The notes under the pieces are model-generated. The model worked only from the letters and a program-made list of their open reading frames with translations. It did no database searches and had not been told where the DNA came from. Positions 37,520-46,237 of a stretch of 64,000 bases of DNA are shown piece after piece. The stretch lies in assembly GCF_014640635.1 (NCBI RefSeq), contig NZ_BMHI01000002.1, positions 682,001-746,000 of the forward strand, written 5' to 3'. Within the stretch, counting starts at the first letter, position 1; each line of letters starts with the position of its first letter. This DNA is from Flexivirga endophytica. Its GTDB lineage: Bacteria > Actinomycetota > Actinomycetes > Actinomycetales > Dermatophilaceae. A program made the translations under genes and the position numbers.

Positions 37520-39114
37520 AGTCGAAACACTCCGTAACCCTCTGCTCCGCGGATCGGGAGATTGTTGATCACCGACAGGCAGATGCCGAGCACCGTGCGG
37601 GTGTCCCGTGGGTCGATCACGCCGTCGTCATACAGCATCCCGGAGATCGCGTATGCCGTTGACTCGGCGTCGATCTGGGCTTCCACCAGCTCCCGCATCT
37701 GCTCGTCGGCCGCTTCGTCGAAGGGCACGCCCTTCTTCTCGGCGGACGCTCGCGAGACGATCGAGATCACGCCGGCCAGCTGCGCGGCGCCCATGACAGC
37801 GGAGCGGGCGTTGACCCAGCTGAACATGAAGCGTGGATCGTATGCGCGCCCGCTCATGCCGTAATTGCCTGCACCGTATGACGATCCGATGACCACGCTG
37901 AGGTGCGGCACCGTCGAGTTTGACACCGCGTTGATCATCTGCGCCCCGTGTTTGATGATGCCGCGCTGCTCGTACTCCGCGCCGACCATGTAGCCGGTCG
38001 TGTTGTGCAGGAAGAGCAGTGGAGTGTCGATCTGGTTGGCGAGCTGGATGAACTGCGCGGCCTTCTGTGCTTCCTCGCTGAAGAGGACGCCCTGTGCGTT
38101 GGCCAGAATGCCGATCGGGTTTCCGTGCAACTGGGCCCACCCGGTGACCAGACTCGACCCGTAGAGCGGTTTGAACTCGTCGAAGTCCGAGCCGTCCACG
38201 ATCCGGCCGATCACTTCCCTCGGGTCGAACGGCGCCTTCGGGTCGGTGGGCACCAGGCCGAGGAGCTCCTCGGCGTCATACAACGGGTCGGCGTAGGTGG
38301 ACGGGGGAGTGAGTCCCTGCTTCCGGTGGCCGAGTCGTCGCACGATCGAGCGCCCGAGGCGGATGGCGTCGTGCTCATCCTCGGCGAGGTAGTCAGCCAA
38401 TCCCGAGGTGCGCGCGTGCATCTCGGCGCCGCCGAGGGTCTCGTCGTCTGACTCCTCGCCGGTGGCCATCTTCACCAGTGGGGGGCCGGCGAGGAAGACC
38501 TTGGCACCGCCGCGGACCATGACGGTGTAGTCGCTCATGCCGGGGATGTAGGCGCCGCCGGCGGTCGAGTTGCCGAAGACCAGCGAGATCGTCGGCCGCC
38601 GGCCGGCGCTCGCCCGGGTGAGGTTCCGGAAGCCGCCACCGCCGGGGATGAAGATCTCCTTCTGGGTCGGCAGGTCCGCGCCGCCGGACTCGACCAGATT
38701 GACCGTCGGGAGGTGGTTCTCCGCCGCGATCTGTGCGGCGCGTGCGCTCTTCTTCAACGAGGACGGATTCGAGGCGCCACCACGGCTGGTCGGATCGTTC
38801 GCGACGATCATGCACTCGGTGCCCTCGATCACGCCGATCCCGGTGACCAGGTTGGCGCCGACCGGGAAGTCGGTGCCCCAGCCGGCGAGTGTCGAGAGCT
38901 CGAGGAAGGCGCTGTCCTGGTCGATGAGTAATTCGATGCGTTCGCGGGCGAGGAGCTTGCCACGTCTGTGGTGGCGCTCGACATACTTCTCCCCGCCGCC
39001 GGCCAAGGCCTTGGCCTGCTCGTCGGCCAGGTCGTCGACTCGTGCCAGCATCGCTGCGCGATTGTCCTGGTATGGCGGGGAACTCGCGTCGAGTGCGGTT
39101 CTGAGTGTTGTCAC
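37516..39114 (-). CDS. Acyl-CoA carboxylase beta subunit (carboxyltransferase)
   Basis: 532 residues, the length of 3-methylcrotonyl/geranyl-CoA carboxylase beta chains. It opens with YQDNRAAMLARVDDLADEQAKALAGGGEKYVERHHRRGKLLARERI, then ANDPTSRGGASNP, VESGGADLPTQKEIFIPGGGGFRNL, FGNSTAGGAYIPGMSDY, HNTTGYMVG and GSSYGAGNYGM. The early part matches MCC/GCC beta better than propionyl-CoA carboxylase beta. Four-base overlaps with its neighbours on both sides fix the start at 39114. Confidence 0.93.
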   Translation of the reverse strand: MTTLRTALDASSPPYQDNRAAMLARVDDLADEQAKALAGGGEKYVERHHRRGKLLARERIELLIDQDSAFLELSTLAGWGTDFPVGANLVTGIGVIEGTECMIVANDPTSRGGASNPSSLKKSARAAQIAAENHLPTVNLVESGGADLPTQKEIFIPGGGGFRNLTRASAGRRPTISLVFGNSTAGGAYIPGMSDYTVMVRGGAKVFLAGPPLVKMATGEESDDETLGGAEMHARTSGLADYLAEDEHDAIRLGRSIVRRLGHRKQGLTPPSTYADPLYDAEELLGLVPTDPKAPFDPREVIGRIVDGSDFDEFKPLYGSSLVTGWAQLHGNPIGILANAQGVLFSEEAQKAAQFIQLANQIDTPLLFLHNTTGYMVGAEYEQRGIIKHGAQMINAVSNSTVPHLSVVIGSSYGAGNYGMSGRAYDPRFMFSWVNARSAVMGAAQLAGVISIVSRASAEKKGVPFDEAADEQMRELVEAQIDAESTAYAISGMLYDDGVIDPRDTRTVLGICLSVINNLPIRGAEGYGVFRL

Positions 39115-40271
39115 TTGATGCCTCCTGTCGTGTAGCCGAGCAGCCGTGCGGCGAGGTCGTCGAGGATCTCCGTGGTCCCGCCGCCGATGCCGAGGATGCG
39201 CGCGTCGCGGTAGTGCCGCTCAACCTCCGACTCGCGCAAGTAGCCGGCGCCACCGAAGATCTGCACGGCTTCGTCCACGACGTAGGAGCACGCCGCGACG
39301 GCGGAGTTCTTCGCGAGGCATGCGTCGGCGATGGCCTCGTCGCCGTCCGCCACGCGTTCGATCACCGATCGGGTGAAGGCGCGCGTCTCGGCGACCCGCC
39401 GGTGCATGGTGACCAGCTTGTGTCGGATGAGTTGCCGGTCGATGAGCGGTCGCCCGAAGGTGGAGCGATCTCGGGCGTAGTCCGCGGCGAGTGTCAGCGC
39501 GCGGTCGGCGACGGCGTAGCCGTGCACGGCGAGGTTGAGTCGCTCGTGCACGAATTGCTGCATCACAGCGACGAATCCGTCACCCTCGGCGCCAACCAGA
39601 TTGCCGACCGGGACCGGCGTCCTGTCGAACGACAGCTCAGCGGTGTCGGAGCACTGCCAGCCCATCTTCCGCAACGGACGGGACACCTCGAAGCCGGGGG
39701 AGTCGCGGTCGACGACCAGCAGGCTCAGCCCGTCGTGGCCGTCGCCGCCGGTGCGCACCAGGGTGGTGATGAAGTCGGCACGGGTGGCGCTGGTGATGAA
39801 CATCTTCGAGCCGGTCAGCAGGTAGTGGCCGTCGTCCCTGATCGCCCGGGTCGTCACAGCGGCGACGTCGGAGCCACCTGCCGGCTCGGTGACCGCCAGC
39901 GAGCCGATGAGTTCGCCGGCGAGTGTCGGCCGGACGTAGCGGTCGATCAGCGCCGGTTCGCCCGCGGCGATGATGTGTGGCAACGCTATGCCGTGCGTGA
40001 ACAGAGTTGCGACGAGACCGCTGGATCCGCCTGCGGCGATGACGGATTCGGTCACGATCGAGCTGTCGACGAGGTCGCCGCCGGCACCACCGACAGCGGG
40101 GTCGAAGCCGATCCCGAGGTAGCCCGCGTCCGCCATCCGCCGGTGCATCCCGCGCGGCACCGAGCCCGCGTCCTCCCACTCCGAAAGCTGGGGCGCCAGC
40201 TCGCGGCGGGTGAACTCGATGACCGCGCAGCGCAGGTCCTTGCGTTCGGGGGTGTTCCACCGGTCGGTCAT
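39111..40271 (-). CDS. Acyl-CoA dehydrogenase (second of the operon)
   Basis: 386 residues. GYLGIGFDPAVGGAGGD, SLAVTEPAGGSDVAAVTTRA, GSKMFITSATRADF, ERLNLAVHGYAVADRALTLAADYARDRSTFGRPL and the end IFGGAGYLRESEVERHYRDARILGIGGGTTEIL are the usual blocks. ATG 40271 overlaps the stop of the AtuA gene by four bases. The 53-bp repeat lies three bases upstream, within the AtuA coding end, so it also covers the ribosome-binding region of this gene (GCGAGGACCCCGC). Confidence 0.92.
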   Translation of the reverse strand: MTDRWNTPERKDLRCAVIEFTRRELAPQLSEWEDAGSVPRGMHRRMADAGYLGIGFDPAVGGAGGDLVDSSIVTESVIAAGGSSGLVATLFTHGIALPHIIAAGEPALIDRYVRPTLAGELIGSLAVTEPAGGSDVAAVTTRAIRDDGHYLLTGSKMFITSATRADFITTLVRTGGDGHDGLSLLVVDRDSPGFEVSRPLRKMGWQCSDTAELSFDRTPVPVGNLVGAEGDGFVAVMQQFVHERLNLAVHGYAVADRALTLAADYARDRSTFGRPLIDRQLIRHKLVTMHRRVAETRAFTRSVIERVADGDEAIADACLAKNSAVAACSYVVDEAVQIFGGAGYLRESEVERHYRDARILGIGGGTTEILDDLAARLLGYTTGGIK

Positions 40272-42028
40272 GCGGGGTCCTCGCGAAGTATCGGAGCGAC
40301 GGAGGAGCGGAGAACTTCGTGGGGTGCGAGGAGTTCCTCGGGTATGTCGACCACTCGCGCGCGTAGCCACTCGCCCAGTGCCTTCGCCTGCGGATCGAAC
40401 CGGGTGGACGCCGCGACGCCGTCGCCGAGCAACCCGTGGGTGACGACATTGACGGCGTACAGGTTCGGCAGCGGCCATACCTCGATGTCGAGATCCGCTG
40501 TCTCGGGCAGCAATTCACGCAGCCGGGCGGGAGTCAGCAGTCCTACTACCCAGGCGAAGGCGCGATCCCGCGCTGGGTGCTCGGCCGGGATCCACACGCC
40601 GACGTTCGCGTCGCCGCCCTTGTCGCCGCTACGTGCGTAGGCGACCGAACCGAGCGGGGCCCTCCGCGTCGGGCCGTCGATGGTCGCAGGAGTCATTGCC
40701 GGAGCAGGAGGTCCGGCCGGCGCTGTCCGGGGGGGCGCCGGAATGTCGACCGTGTCGCCGTCGATGTGCACGCGGTGCGGCACCCGGCTCTGCTCGGCAT
40801 ACGCCGCCCGGTAGATCCCGAACGGCGTCGCACGGGACGGAGGTGCGGTCGTGGTGAAGCCCGGGTATGACGCCAGCGCGAGCTCGACCGCCGCGCTGCT
40901 GAACGCCCGGCCGACCGGTGCCTCGCGTTCATCGCGTACGTGGCAGCGCAGCAGCGACGTGGCCGCCCATTGCGTCTGGGGGTCCTGGGACGCCACCTGG
41001 TCCAGTCGCCAGGTGACGGCCTGCGGTGGGTCCGAGGACAGCGCGGCCGTCAGCTGCTTGCGCAGCAGCTCGGCCTTGCGCTCGATATCGAGGCCGGTCA
41101 GCACGAAGTCGGCCGAGTTGCGATAGCCACCAAGGTGATTGAGACACACCTTCGTGGTGGGCGGCGGGGCGCCGCCACGGACGCCATCGATCCGCACCCG
41201 GTCTTCGTCGACCGGGCTGATCCGGGCCGTGTCGAGGCGGGCGACCACGTCCGGGTTGAGGTATGCCGGTGAGCCGATCTCGTAGACGAGCTGCGCGGTG
41301 ACGGTGTCGACGGTGACCGCACCCCCGGTGCCCGGGTGCTTGGTGATGACGCTGCTGCCGTCAGCGGCGACCTCGGCGATCGGGAACCCGGCACGGACGC
41401 CGGGGACCAGCTCGTCGAAGCCGCTGAAGTTGCCACCGGTCGCCTGCGCCCCGCACTCGATGACATGGCCGGCGACGAGCGCGCCAGCCAATTCGTCGAG
41501 GTCGTCACGGCCCCAGCCGTGCGCTGCGATCGCCGGACCCACCGTGAGCGATGCGTCGGTCACACGGCCGGTGACGACGATGTCGGCCTCGCGGCGTAGC
41601 GCCTCGGCGATCCCGAACGCACCGAGATAGGCGTTCGCAGTGAGTGCGTTCCCGAAGCCGAACTCTGTTGCAACAGAACGTAGGTCGTCGCCGTCGACGT
41701 AGGCGACGGACACCTGGAGGCCGACGTCCTGTGCGAGTTGCTCGATCCGAGCGGCCAGGCCGGCGGGGTTCAGCCCCCCGGCGTTGCTGACGATCCGGAC
41801 GCCGCGTTCGACGGCGAGGCCGAGACAGTCCTGCAGCTGCCGCAGGAACGTCTTGGCGTAGCCGAGCGACGGGTCCTTCAGCTGGTCACGCCCGAGGATC
41901 AGCATGGTGAGCTCGGCAAGGTAGTCGCCGGTGACGTAGTCGACGTCGCCGCCGACGAGTTGCTCGCGCATCGCCGCCAGCCGGTCACCGTAGAAGCCGG
42001 ACGCGTTTGCGATGCGTACCGCGCTCAT
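40268..42028 (-). CDS. Acyclic terpene utilisation AtuA family protein
   Basis: 586 residues. RIANASGFYGDRLAAMREQLVGGDVDYVTGDYLAELTMLIL, RIVSNAGGLNPAGLA, VTGRVTDASLTVGPAIAAHGW and, in the C-terminal domain, SVAYARSGDKGGDANVGVW are the marks of the AtuA/DUF1446 family. Its molecular role is unknown; it accompanies geranyl-CoA and similar catabolic genes. ATG 42028 removes 21 weak residues of the longer frame and overlaps the upstream gene stop. The C-terminal PHEVLRSSVAPILREDPA is encoded by a dispersed repeat. Confidence 0.9.
   Translation of the reverse strand: MSAVRIANASGFYGDRLAAMREQLVGGDVDYVTGDYLAELTMLILGRDQLKDPSLGYAKTFLRQLQDCLGLAVERGVRIVSNAGGLNPAGLAARIEQLAQDVGLQVSVAYVDGDDLRSVATEFGFGNALTANAYLGAFGIAEALRREADIVVTGRVTDASLTVGPAIAAHGWGRDDLDELAGALVAGHVIECGAQATGGNFSGFDELVPGVRAGFPIAEVAADGSSVITKHPGTGGAVTVDTVTAQLVYEIGSPAYLNPDVVARLDTARISPVDEDRVRIDGVRGGAPPPTTKVCLNHLGGYRNSADFVLTGLDIERKAELLRKQLTAALSSDPPQAVTWRLDQVASQDPQTQWAATSLLRCHVRDEREAPVGRAFSSAAVELALASYPGFTTTAPPSRATPFGIYRAAYAEQSRVPHRVHIDGDTVDIPAPPRTAPAGPPAPAMTPATIDGPTRRAPLGSVAYARSGDKGGDANVGVWIPAEHPARDRAFAWVVGLLTPARLRELLPETADLDIEVWPLPNLYAVNVVTHGLLGDGVAASTRFDPQAKALGEWLRARVVDIPEELLAPHEVLRSSVAPILREDPA
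40274..40326 (-). repeat. 53-bp dispersed hairpin repeat, copy 2 (inside AtuA gene 3' end)
   Basis: Complement of copy 1 at 29272-29324 with eight differences, mostly in the loop. End repeats CCTCGCGAAGT (40279-40289) and ACTTCGTGGGG (40314-40324) pair with one or two mismatches. Confidence 0.8.
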
Positions 42029-42831
42029 GAGCGCCGGGGCTTCGGGTCGGCGCCGGGTGGCCCGGCGAACGCCTGGATGATGTTCAGCCACTCCCGGGCC
42101 GGACCTGGTGTGGCCACCAGCGACGTGTCGTCAGGGTGCAGCCGGCGCACCGCGACTTGGGCGAATTCCCAGGCGGCACCGCTGATTTCGTGTATGGCGC
42201 CCTCTTCGCCCCAGCTCCACGTCGCACCACTGGGCGCGGTCAACGTGACCCGGACCGGCTCGTCGGGTGTCGGCAGACCGCGGCCGGCATACACGAAACT
42301 GCGGGTGGCGACCCCGATGTGACACACGTGCCTGATCCGGTCGGTGCGCGTGGGTTCGACCCCCAGGGCGGCGGCGACGTCCAGACCGTGCGCCCACGTC
42401 TCCATGATGCGGGCGGTGACCATCGAGGTGGCCTTCATCGAAGGTCCATACCACGGGATGCGCACGTCCGAAGGGGTCGCTCGCAAGGCTGCCAGGAGCG
42501 CTGCGCGACCGCTGTCCCACCGGGTGATCAGCTCGGTCGGCTCGGCAGCCGCCAGCGCGGCCGCGCCGTCGTCGACGAAACTCGAGGGGGCTGCCACTGC
42601 GTCGGTCAGGACCTGGTCCCAGTCATACGGACCTTCGACGGACGGGACCACGGAAGCGATGGCGCTGGTGGACATCTCGTCGGTCCAGGTGAGATGGGCG
42701 AGCTGGTGTGCGACCGTCCATCCGGTCGCGGGGGTCGACAGAAGCAGTGCGTCGGGGCCGGCCGTGCCGACCATCGACCGGAGGCTCGCTGACTCCGCCG
42801 CCAGGTCGGTCAGCAGCGTTTCCAGGTTCAT
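42025..42831 (-). CDS. TIGR03084-like DinB-fold metal-binding protein
   Basis: 268 residues. LLTDLAAESASLRSMVGTAGPDALLLSTPATGWTVAHQLAHLTWTDEMS holds the DinB-type His; MKATSMVTARIMETWAHGLDVAAALG supplies Glu and His; RHVCHIGVATRSFVYAGRGL follows. The pattern fits the TIGR03084 family, related to mycothiol-dependent enzymes. Such proteins often travel with AtuA and acyl-CoA dehydrogenase genes. Start 42831 (MNLETL) overlaps the TetR stop by four bases. Confidence 0.8.
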   Translation of the reverse strand: MNLETLLTDLAAESASLRSMVGTAGPDALLLSTPATGWTVAHQLAHLTWTDEMSTSAIASVVPSVEGPYDWDQVLTDAVAAPSSFVDDGAAALAAAEPTELITRWDSGRAALLAALRATPSDVRIPWYGPSMKATSMVTARIMETWAHGLDVAAALGVEPTRTDRIRHVCHIGVATRSFVYAGRGLPTPDEPVRVTLTAPSGATWSWGEEGAIHEISGAAWEFAQVAVRRLHPDDTSLVATPGPAREWLNIIQAFAGPPGADPKPRRS

Positions 42832-43484
42832 CGGGACCGTCCGATCGTGGTGGTGCGCCGTGCCGTGGCGTCGAAGATGGTGGACCACTCGGCGAGGATG
42901 GCGTTACGCCTGCGGGTGTCGTCGCTGAGGGTGTTGGCCAGGCCGAAACCGCGCAGCATGTCCAAAGTGGCCTGCACCAGCGCGCGTGTCGGGCGGTCCG
43001 AGTCGTCGGCAGCGAGCATCGCGACCGCCAGCTCGTGCTCCTCGCGACCCCAGCGGCGTTCCATCGGTCGGACGATCTCGCGCAGCGGCTCATCGGTGCG
43101 CGCTGCCACCCACAGCTCGAGGGACGCGACGAACAGGTCCGAGGTGTAGTAGTCGGCCAGCATGGTCAGCACGCTGCGGGTGCTGCGCTGTTTGCCGCGC
43201 GTCGCCTGGTCGTGGCGGCGTTGCAGCTCGGCCGTCATCTGCTCGCTGAGGTGCTCCAGCGATGCCACGACCAGCTCGTGCTTGGTGTGGAAGTGGTGCA
43301 GCTGCGCGCCGCGAGAGACTCCGGCGACCTCGGACACCAGCGTCGTCGTCGTGCCGGCCCAGCCGCGCTCGATCAGGCAGTCGATGGTCGCCTGCATCAG
43401 CCGCGTGCGCATCGCCCGGGTGCGTTCGGGTTGCGGAGTCCGTTGCGGAGTCCGTTGTGGAGCGGTGGTCACGAGCGTCAGCAT
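42828..43484 (-). CDS. TetR family regulator of the acyl-CoA operon
   Basis: 218 residues. The helix-turn-helix domain is MQATIDCLIERGWAGTTTTLVSEVAGVSRGAQLHHFHTKHELVVASLEHL; the ligand domain follows (DLFVASLELWVAARTDEPLRE). A repeated PQRTPQ at the N-terminus may be dispensable; the true start could be the in-frame GTG (VTTAPQ) at 43472. It is the first gene of a seven-gene coupled operon and is divergent from an acyl-CoA synthetase gene, with a perfect palindrome between. Acyl-CoA or CoA-ester ligands are typical for this arrangement. Confidence 0.9.
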   Translation of the reverse strand: MLTLVTTAPQRTPQRTPQPERTRAMRTRLMQATIDCLIERGWAGTTTTLVSEVAGVSRGAQLHHFHTKHELVVASLEHLSEQMTAELQRRHDQATRGKQRSTRSVLTMLADYYTSDLFVASLELWVAARTDEPLREIVRPMERRWGREEHELAVAMLAADDSDRPTRALVQATLDMLRGFGLANTLSDDTRRRNAILAEWSTIFDATARRTTTIGRSR

Positions 43485-43495
43485 CTCCGATCGAC

Positions 43496-43521
43496 ATACA
43501 AACAGTCAAGGCTGTTTGTAT
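43496..43521. promoter_or_regulatory. Perfect 10-bp inverted repeat, likely TetR operator
   Basis: ATACAAACAG (43496-43505) and CTGTTTGTAT (43512-43521) with a six-base spacer. It is the only AT-rich palindrome in the 101-bp divergent region between the TetR and acyl-CoA synthetase genes and can repress both directions. Confidence 0.8.
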
Positions 43522-43585
43522 CTTGTTTTCGGTGACGCCACGCGGCACGATGGGTCGCACCGCACGTCGATCGGAAGGCGAGACG

Positions 43586-45175
43586 ATGACCGAGCCCATG
43601 CGTGCCGATCTGTCCGGGGTCGATGAACTCACGGCCAACCTCACCCATCGGGTCTGCGTCGGCGATCAGTCGTCGCGCAATGCGGTCGTCTACGGGGATC
43701 GGATGGCGCTGATCGACGGACCGACCCGCATCAGCTACCGCGAGCTGGAGTCGCTGGCCAACGCGGTGGGCCGTGGATTGCGTGACCTCGGGGTGCAGCG
43801 CGGCGACCGGGTCGCCCTCGCTCTGCAGAACCGCTGGGAGTTCGTCGTCACCTTCTTCGGTTGCGCGAAGCTCGGTGCCATCGTCGTGCCGCTCAACGTC
43901 GCCCTGATGCCGGCCGAGCTCACCTTTCAGCTCGACGACAGCGGGGCCTCCGTCCTGGTGACCGAGCAGCCGCTGCTGGCACTGGCGGAGGCCGCGGTGC
44001 GCGGCACCGGCGTCCGGGACGTTCGCGTCGTCGGCGCCGCCCCCGCGACCGTCGGCGACGTCCCCGCCGCGCCGTGGGAGAGCCTGATCGCAGTAGATGA
44101 TTCACGGCTCGAGGTGATCGTCGAGGACCGCGACGTGCTGCACTGCCTCTATACGTCGGGGACGACCTCGGCGCCCAAGGGTGTGCTGACCAGTCACGTC
44201 GCAGTGCAACTCGGAGCACTGTCCTCCGCGCTCGCCTTCGGGCTGCGCGCGGACGTCGATGAGTCGGTCATGCCGCTCGTGCTGCCGATGTTCCACGTCA
44301 CGGCGCTCGACGCGATCCTGTTGTCCTCGTTGGTGACAGGTATGACGGTGCTCCTGCACCGCGGTTTCGACCCGGCCGCGGTCGCCCAGAACTTCGTCGA
44401 CCACCCGGTGACGCACCTGACGATGCTGCCGGCCATGTGGGGAGCGCTGCTGCAGCAGCCGGCGCTGGGTCAGGCGGACACCGGCCGCCTGGTGTCCGGC
44501 TGTTACGCGATGGCGCCGATGCCCGCGGACCTGCTGGCCGCGCTGCGGGCCAGGTTCCCTCAGGCTGCGTTCATCCTCGGCTCGGGGCAGACCGAGACGA
44601 CCCCGGCGTCACAGATGCAGTGGGTCGGCCATCAGGGCACGAAGGACGACTCCTGGGGTCCCGCCGTCGCCACCACCGAGGTGCAGGTGATGGGACCCGA
44701 CGCGAGACTGTTGGAGCGTGGTCAGGAGGGCGAGATCGTCTACCGCACACCGCAACTCATGGACGGCTACTGGCACAACCCGGAAGCCAACGCCGAGTCG
44801 CTGGCCGGCGGCTGGTTCCACGGTGGCGACATCGGCTACCTCGACGAGGACGGGGTCGTGTGGTTCACCGACCGCAGCAAGGACATGGTGAAGACGGGCG
44901 GGGAGAACGTCTCTTCGGTCGAGGTCGAGCGAATCCTGTTGGCGCACGAGGCTGTTGCCGAGTGCGCGGTGGTGGGCCGCCCTGACGAACGGTGGGGTGA
45001 GGCCGTGACGGCATACGTGGTGCTCGGTGCGGACACGACGGCCACGCGCGATGAGCTGCGCGCCCACTGCCGCGAACACCTCGCCGGCTTCAAGGTGCCC
45101 AAGACGATCGAGCTCGTGGATGCGCTCCCGAAGACCGCGACGGGGAAGATCCGCAAGGTCGAACTGCGCGGCTGA
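43586..45175 (+). CDS. AMP-dependent acyl-CoA synthetase
   Basis: 529 residues. The P-loop-like LYTSGTTSAPKGVL, LPMFHVTALDA, GSGQTETTP, GGWFHGGDIGYLDEDG and the terminal PKTATGKIRK (catalytic Lys) are all present. It activates a carboxylic acid with ATP and CoA and is probably the entry step for the pathway encoded on the other strand. GGAAGG (43573-43578) is seven bases before ATG 43586. A terminator that spans its own stop follows. Confidence 0.92.
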   Translation: MTEPMRADLSGVDELTANLTHRVCVGDQSSRNAVVYGDRMALIDGPTRISYRELESLANAVGRGLRDLGVQRGDRVALALQNRWEFVVTFFGCAKLGAIVVPLNVALMPAELTFQLDDSGASVLVTEQPLLALAEAAVRGTGVRDVRVVGAAPATVGDVPAAPWESLIAVDDSRLEVIVEDRDVLHCLYTSGTTSAPKGVLTSHVAVQLGALSSALAFGLRADVDESVMPLVLPMFHVTALDAILLSSLVTGMTVLLHRGFDPAAVAQNFVDHPVTHLTMLPAMWGALLQQPALGQADTGRLVSGCYAMAPMPADLLAALRARFPQAAFILGSGQTETTPASQMQWVGHQGTKDDSWGPAVATTEVQVMGPDARLLERGQEGEIVYRTPQLMDGYWHNPEANAESLAGGWFHGGDIGYLDEDGVVWFTDRSKDMVKTGGENVSSVEVERILLAHEAVAECAVVGRPDERWGEAVTAYVVLGADTTATRDELRAHCREHLAGFKVPKTIELVDALPKTATGKIRKVELRG

Positions 45176-45215
45176 GGCGGCCGGTCAGGTCGGCTCAGCC
45201 GCCGCTCAGCTGCGC
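45166..45215. terminator. Bidirectional terminator spanning two gene ends
   Basis: Arms 45166-45181 and 45198-45215 pair with one mismatch and one bulge (GCGC.GCTGAG.GCGGC type). They overlap the last codons of both the acyl-CoA synthetase and the surface protein gene. Confidence 0.7.
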
Positions 45216-46057
45216 TTGGTGCGCAATCGGCGGGCCGAGCCGACACCGAACAACGTCACGCCCGCAGCCGCGATTCCGGCGCCGATGAGCGCGCCGGTGG
45301 CATTGCCGCCCGAGGAATCACCGTCGGTGATGATCGGGGGTCCCGTGGTCGGCGAGGTCGCGGTGCCGGTCGGTGTGCTCGTGGGAGTGCTCGTCGGGCT
45401 GGTGCTCGAGCTCGCCGATGCGCCGGTCACGGCGACGCCGGCGATCGTGGCGTCCTGGCCGTCGGCGAGCGCGCAGTCCAGCTCGACCGGCACACCGGAG
45501 TCCGTGGTCAGCGTCGCCGTGAGGCTGCCTGCGGTGACCGTCGCCGTGCCGGCCGTGGCCGCAGCCTTCTCGTCAGCCGCAGTTCCGTTGGCATCAGTGG
45601 TGATCGGGCCTGTCGCCGGCAGCGTCGTGGTGTCGACGGTCAGCGTGCTCGACCGGTCGCCGGGCGTGGCGACCGCGCCGGCGACGGCATACGAGAGTTT
45701 GACCGAGCCGGACCAGGAGCCCACTCCGATCGCGCGGAACTGTGTCGCGGCGTCGTCGCCCGCGGTCACCTGTGCGTTGAGGTATGACGTGTGCAGTGCG
45801 TCGCCGGTCGAAACGCTCGCGGGGTAATCGGTCTGGACGGTGACCGACCATGCGTCGGTGAACGTCAGGTTGATCGCCGGAGCCTTACAGTTGTAGGCAA
45901 GTTTGGTAGTGGTCGCGGCGTGTGCGGGGCTGCTGGTGAGAGCGACACCCGCGATCGACAAGCCGGCTGCCACGCCCAGTGCACCGCACGTGGTCAGCAC
46001 CCGAGGAGCTGCGATCCGTCTGCGTGTTGCCTGCCCGTGGCCGGTCGATCCGCTCAT
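45206..46057 (-). CDS. Secreted, cell-surface anchored protein with TTGPPIITDG tail motif (paralogue 2)
   Basis: 283 residues. The signal peptide (LTTCGALGVAAGLSIAGVALTSSPAHA) is followed by TTTKLAYNCKAPAINLTFTDAWSVTVQ, a domain like that of the 33.3-kb protein with two Cys (YNC, LDC). Then a short Ser/Thr/Pro stalk, TTGPPIITDGDS, a helix (GALIGAGIAAAGVTLFGVG) and SARRLRTKRS. GAGGAG precedes ATG 46057. The identical ten-residue block before the helix in two otherwise diverged proteins suggests a processing or anchoring signal. Confidence 0.7.
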   Translation of the reverse strand: MSGSTGHGQATRRRIAAPRVLTTCGALGVAAGLSIAGVALTSSPAHAATTTKLAYNCKAPAINLTFTDAWSVTVQTDYPASVSTGDALHTSYLNAQVTAGDDAATQFRAIGVGSWSGSVKLSYAVAGAVATPGDRSSTLTVDTTTLPATGPITTDANGTAADEKAAATAGTATVTAGSLTATLTTDSGVPVELDCALADGQDATIAGVAVTGASASSSTSPTSTPTSTPTGTATSPTTGPPIITDGDSSGGNATGALIGAGIAAAGVTLFGVGSARRLRTKRS

Positions 46058-46237
46058 CGTGACTCCTCGCTGGCTGGCGACCCGCGCGCGCGGGTCAGGG
46101 ACCACCTTGACCCGTTTGGGGAGGTGCTGCAACCGGATCGGCGAATCCCGACCGGGCGGCTGCGCGGCCGTCCTCCCGCCGTACGATCACAAGGTCCCGT
46201 CCGGGGCATTGTCGACACCACTTTCTGGAGCCACTCG

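Noticed and set aside
42828-43484. PQRTPQ direct repeat at the TetR N-terminus as a functional repeat
   Set aside because: Two short units only, before the DNA-binding domain; likely outside the true start or neutral.
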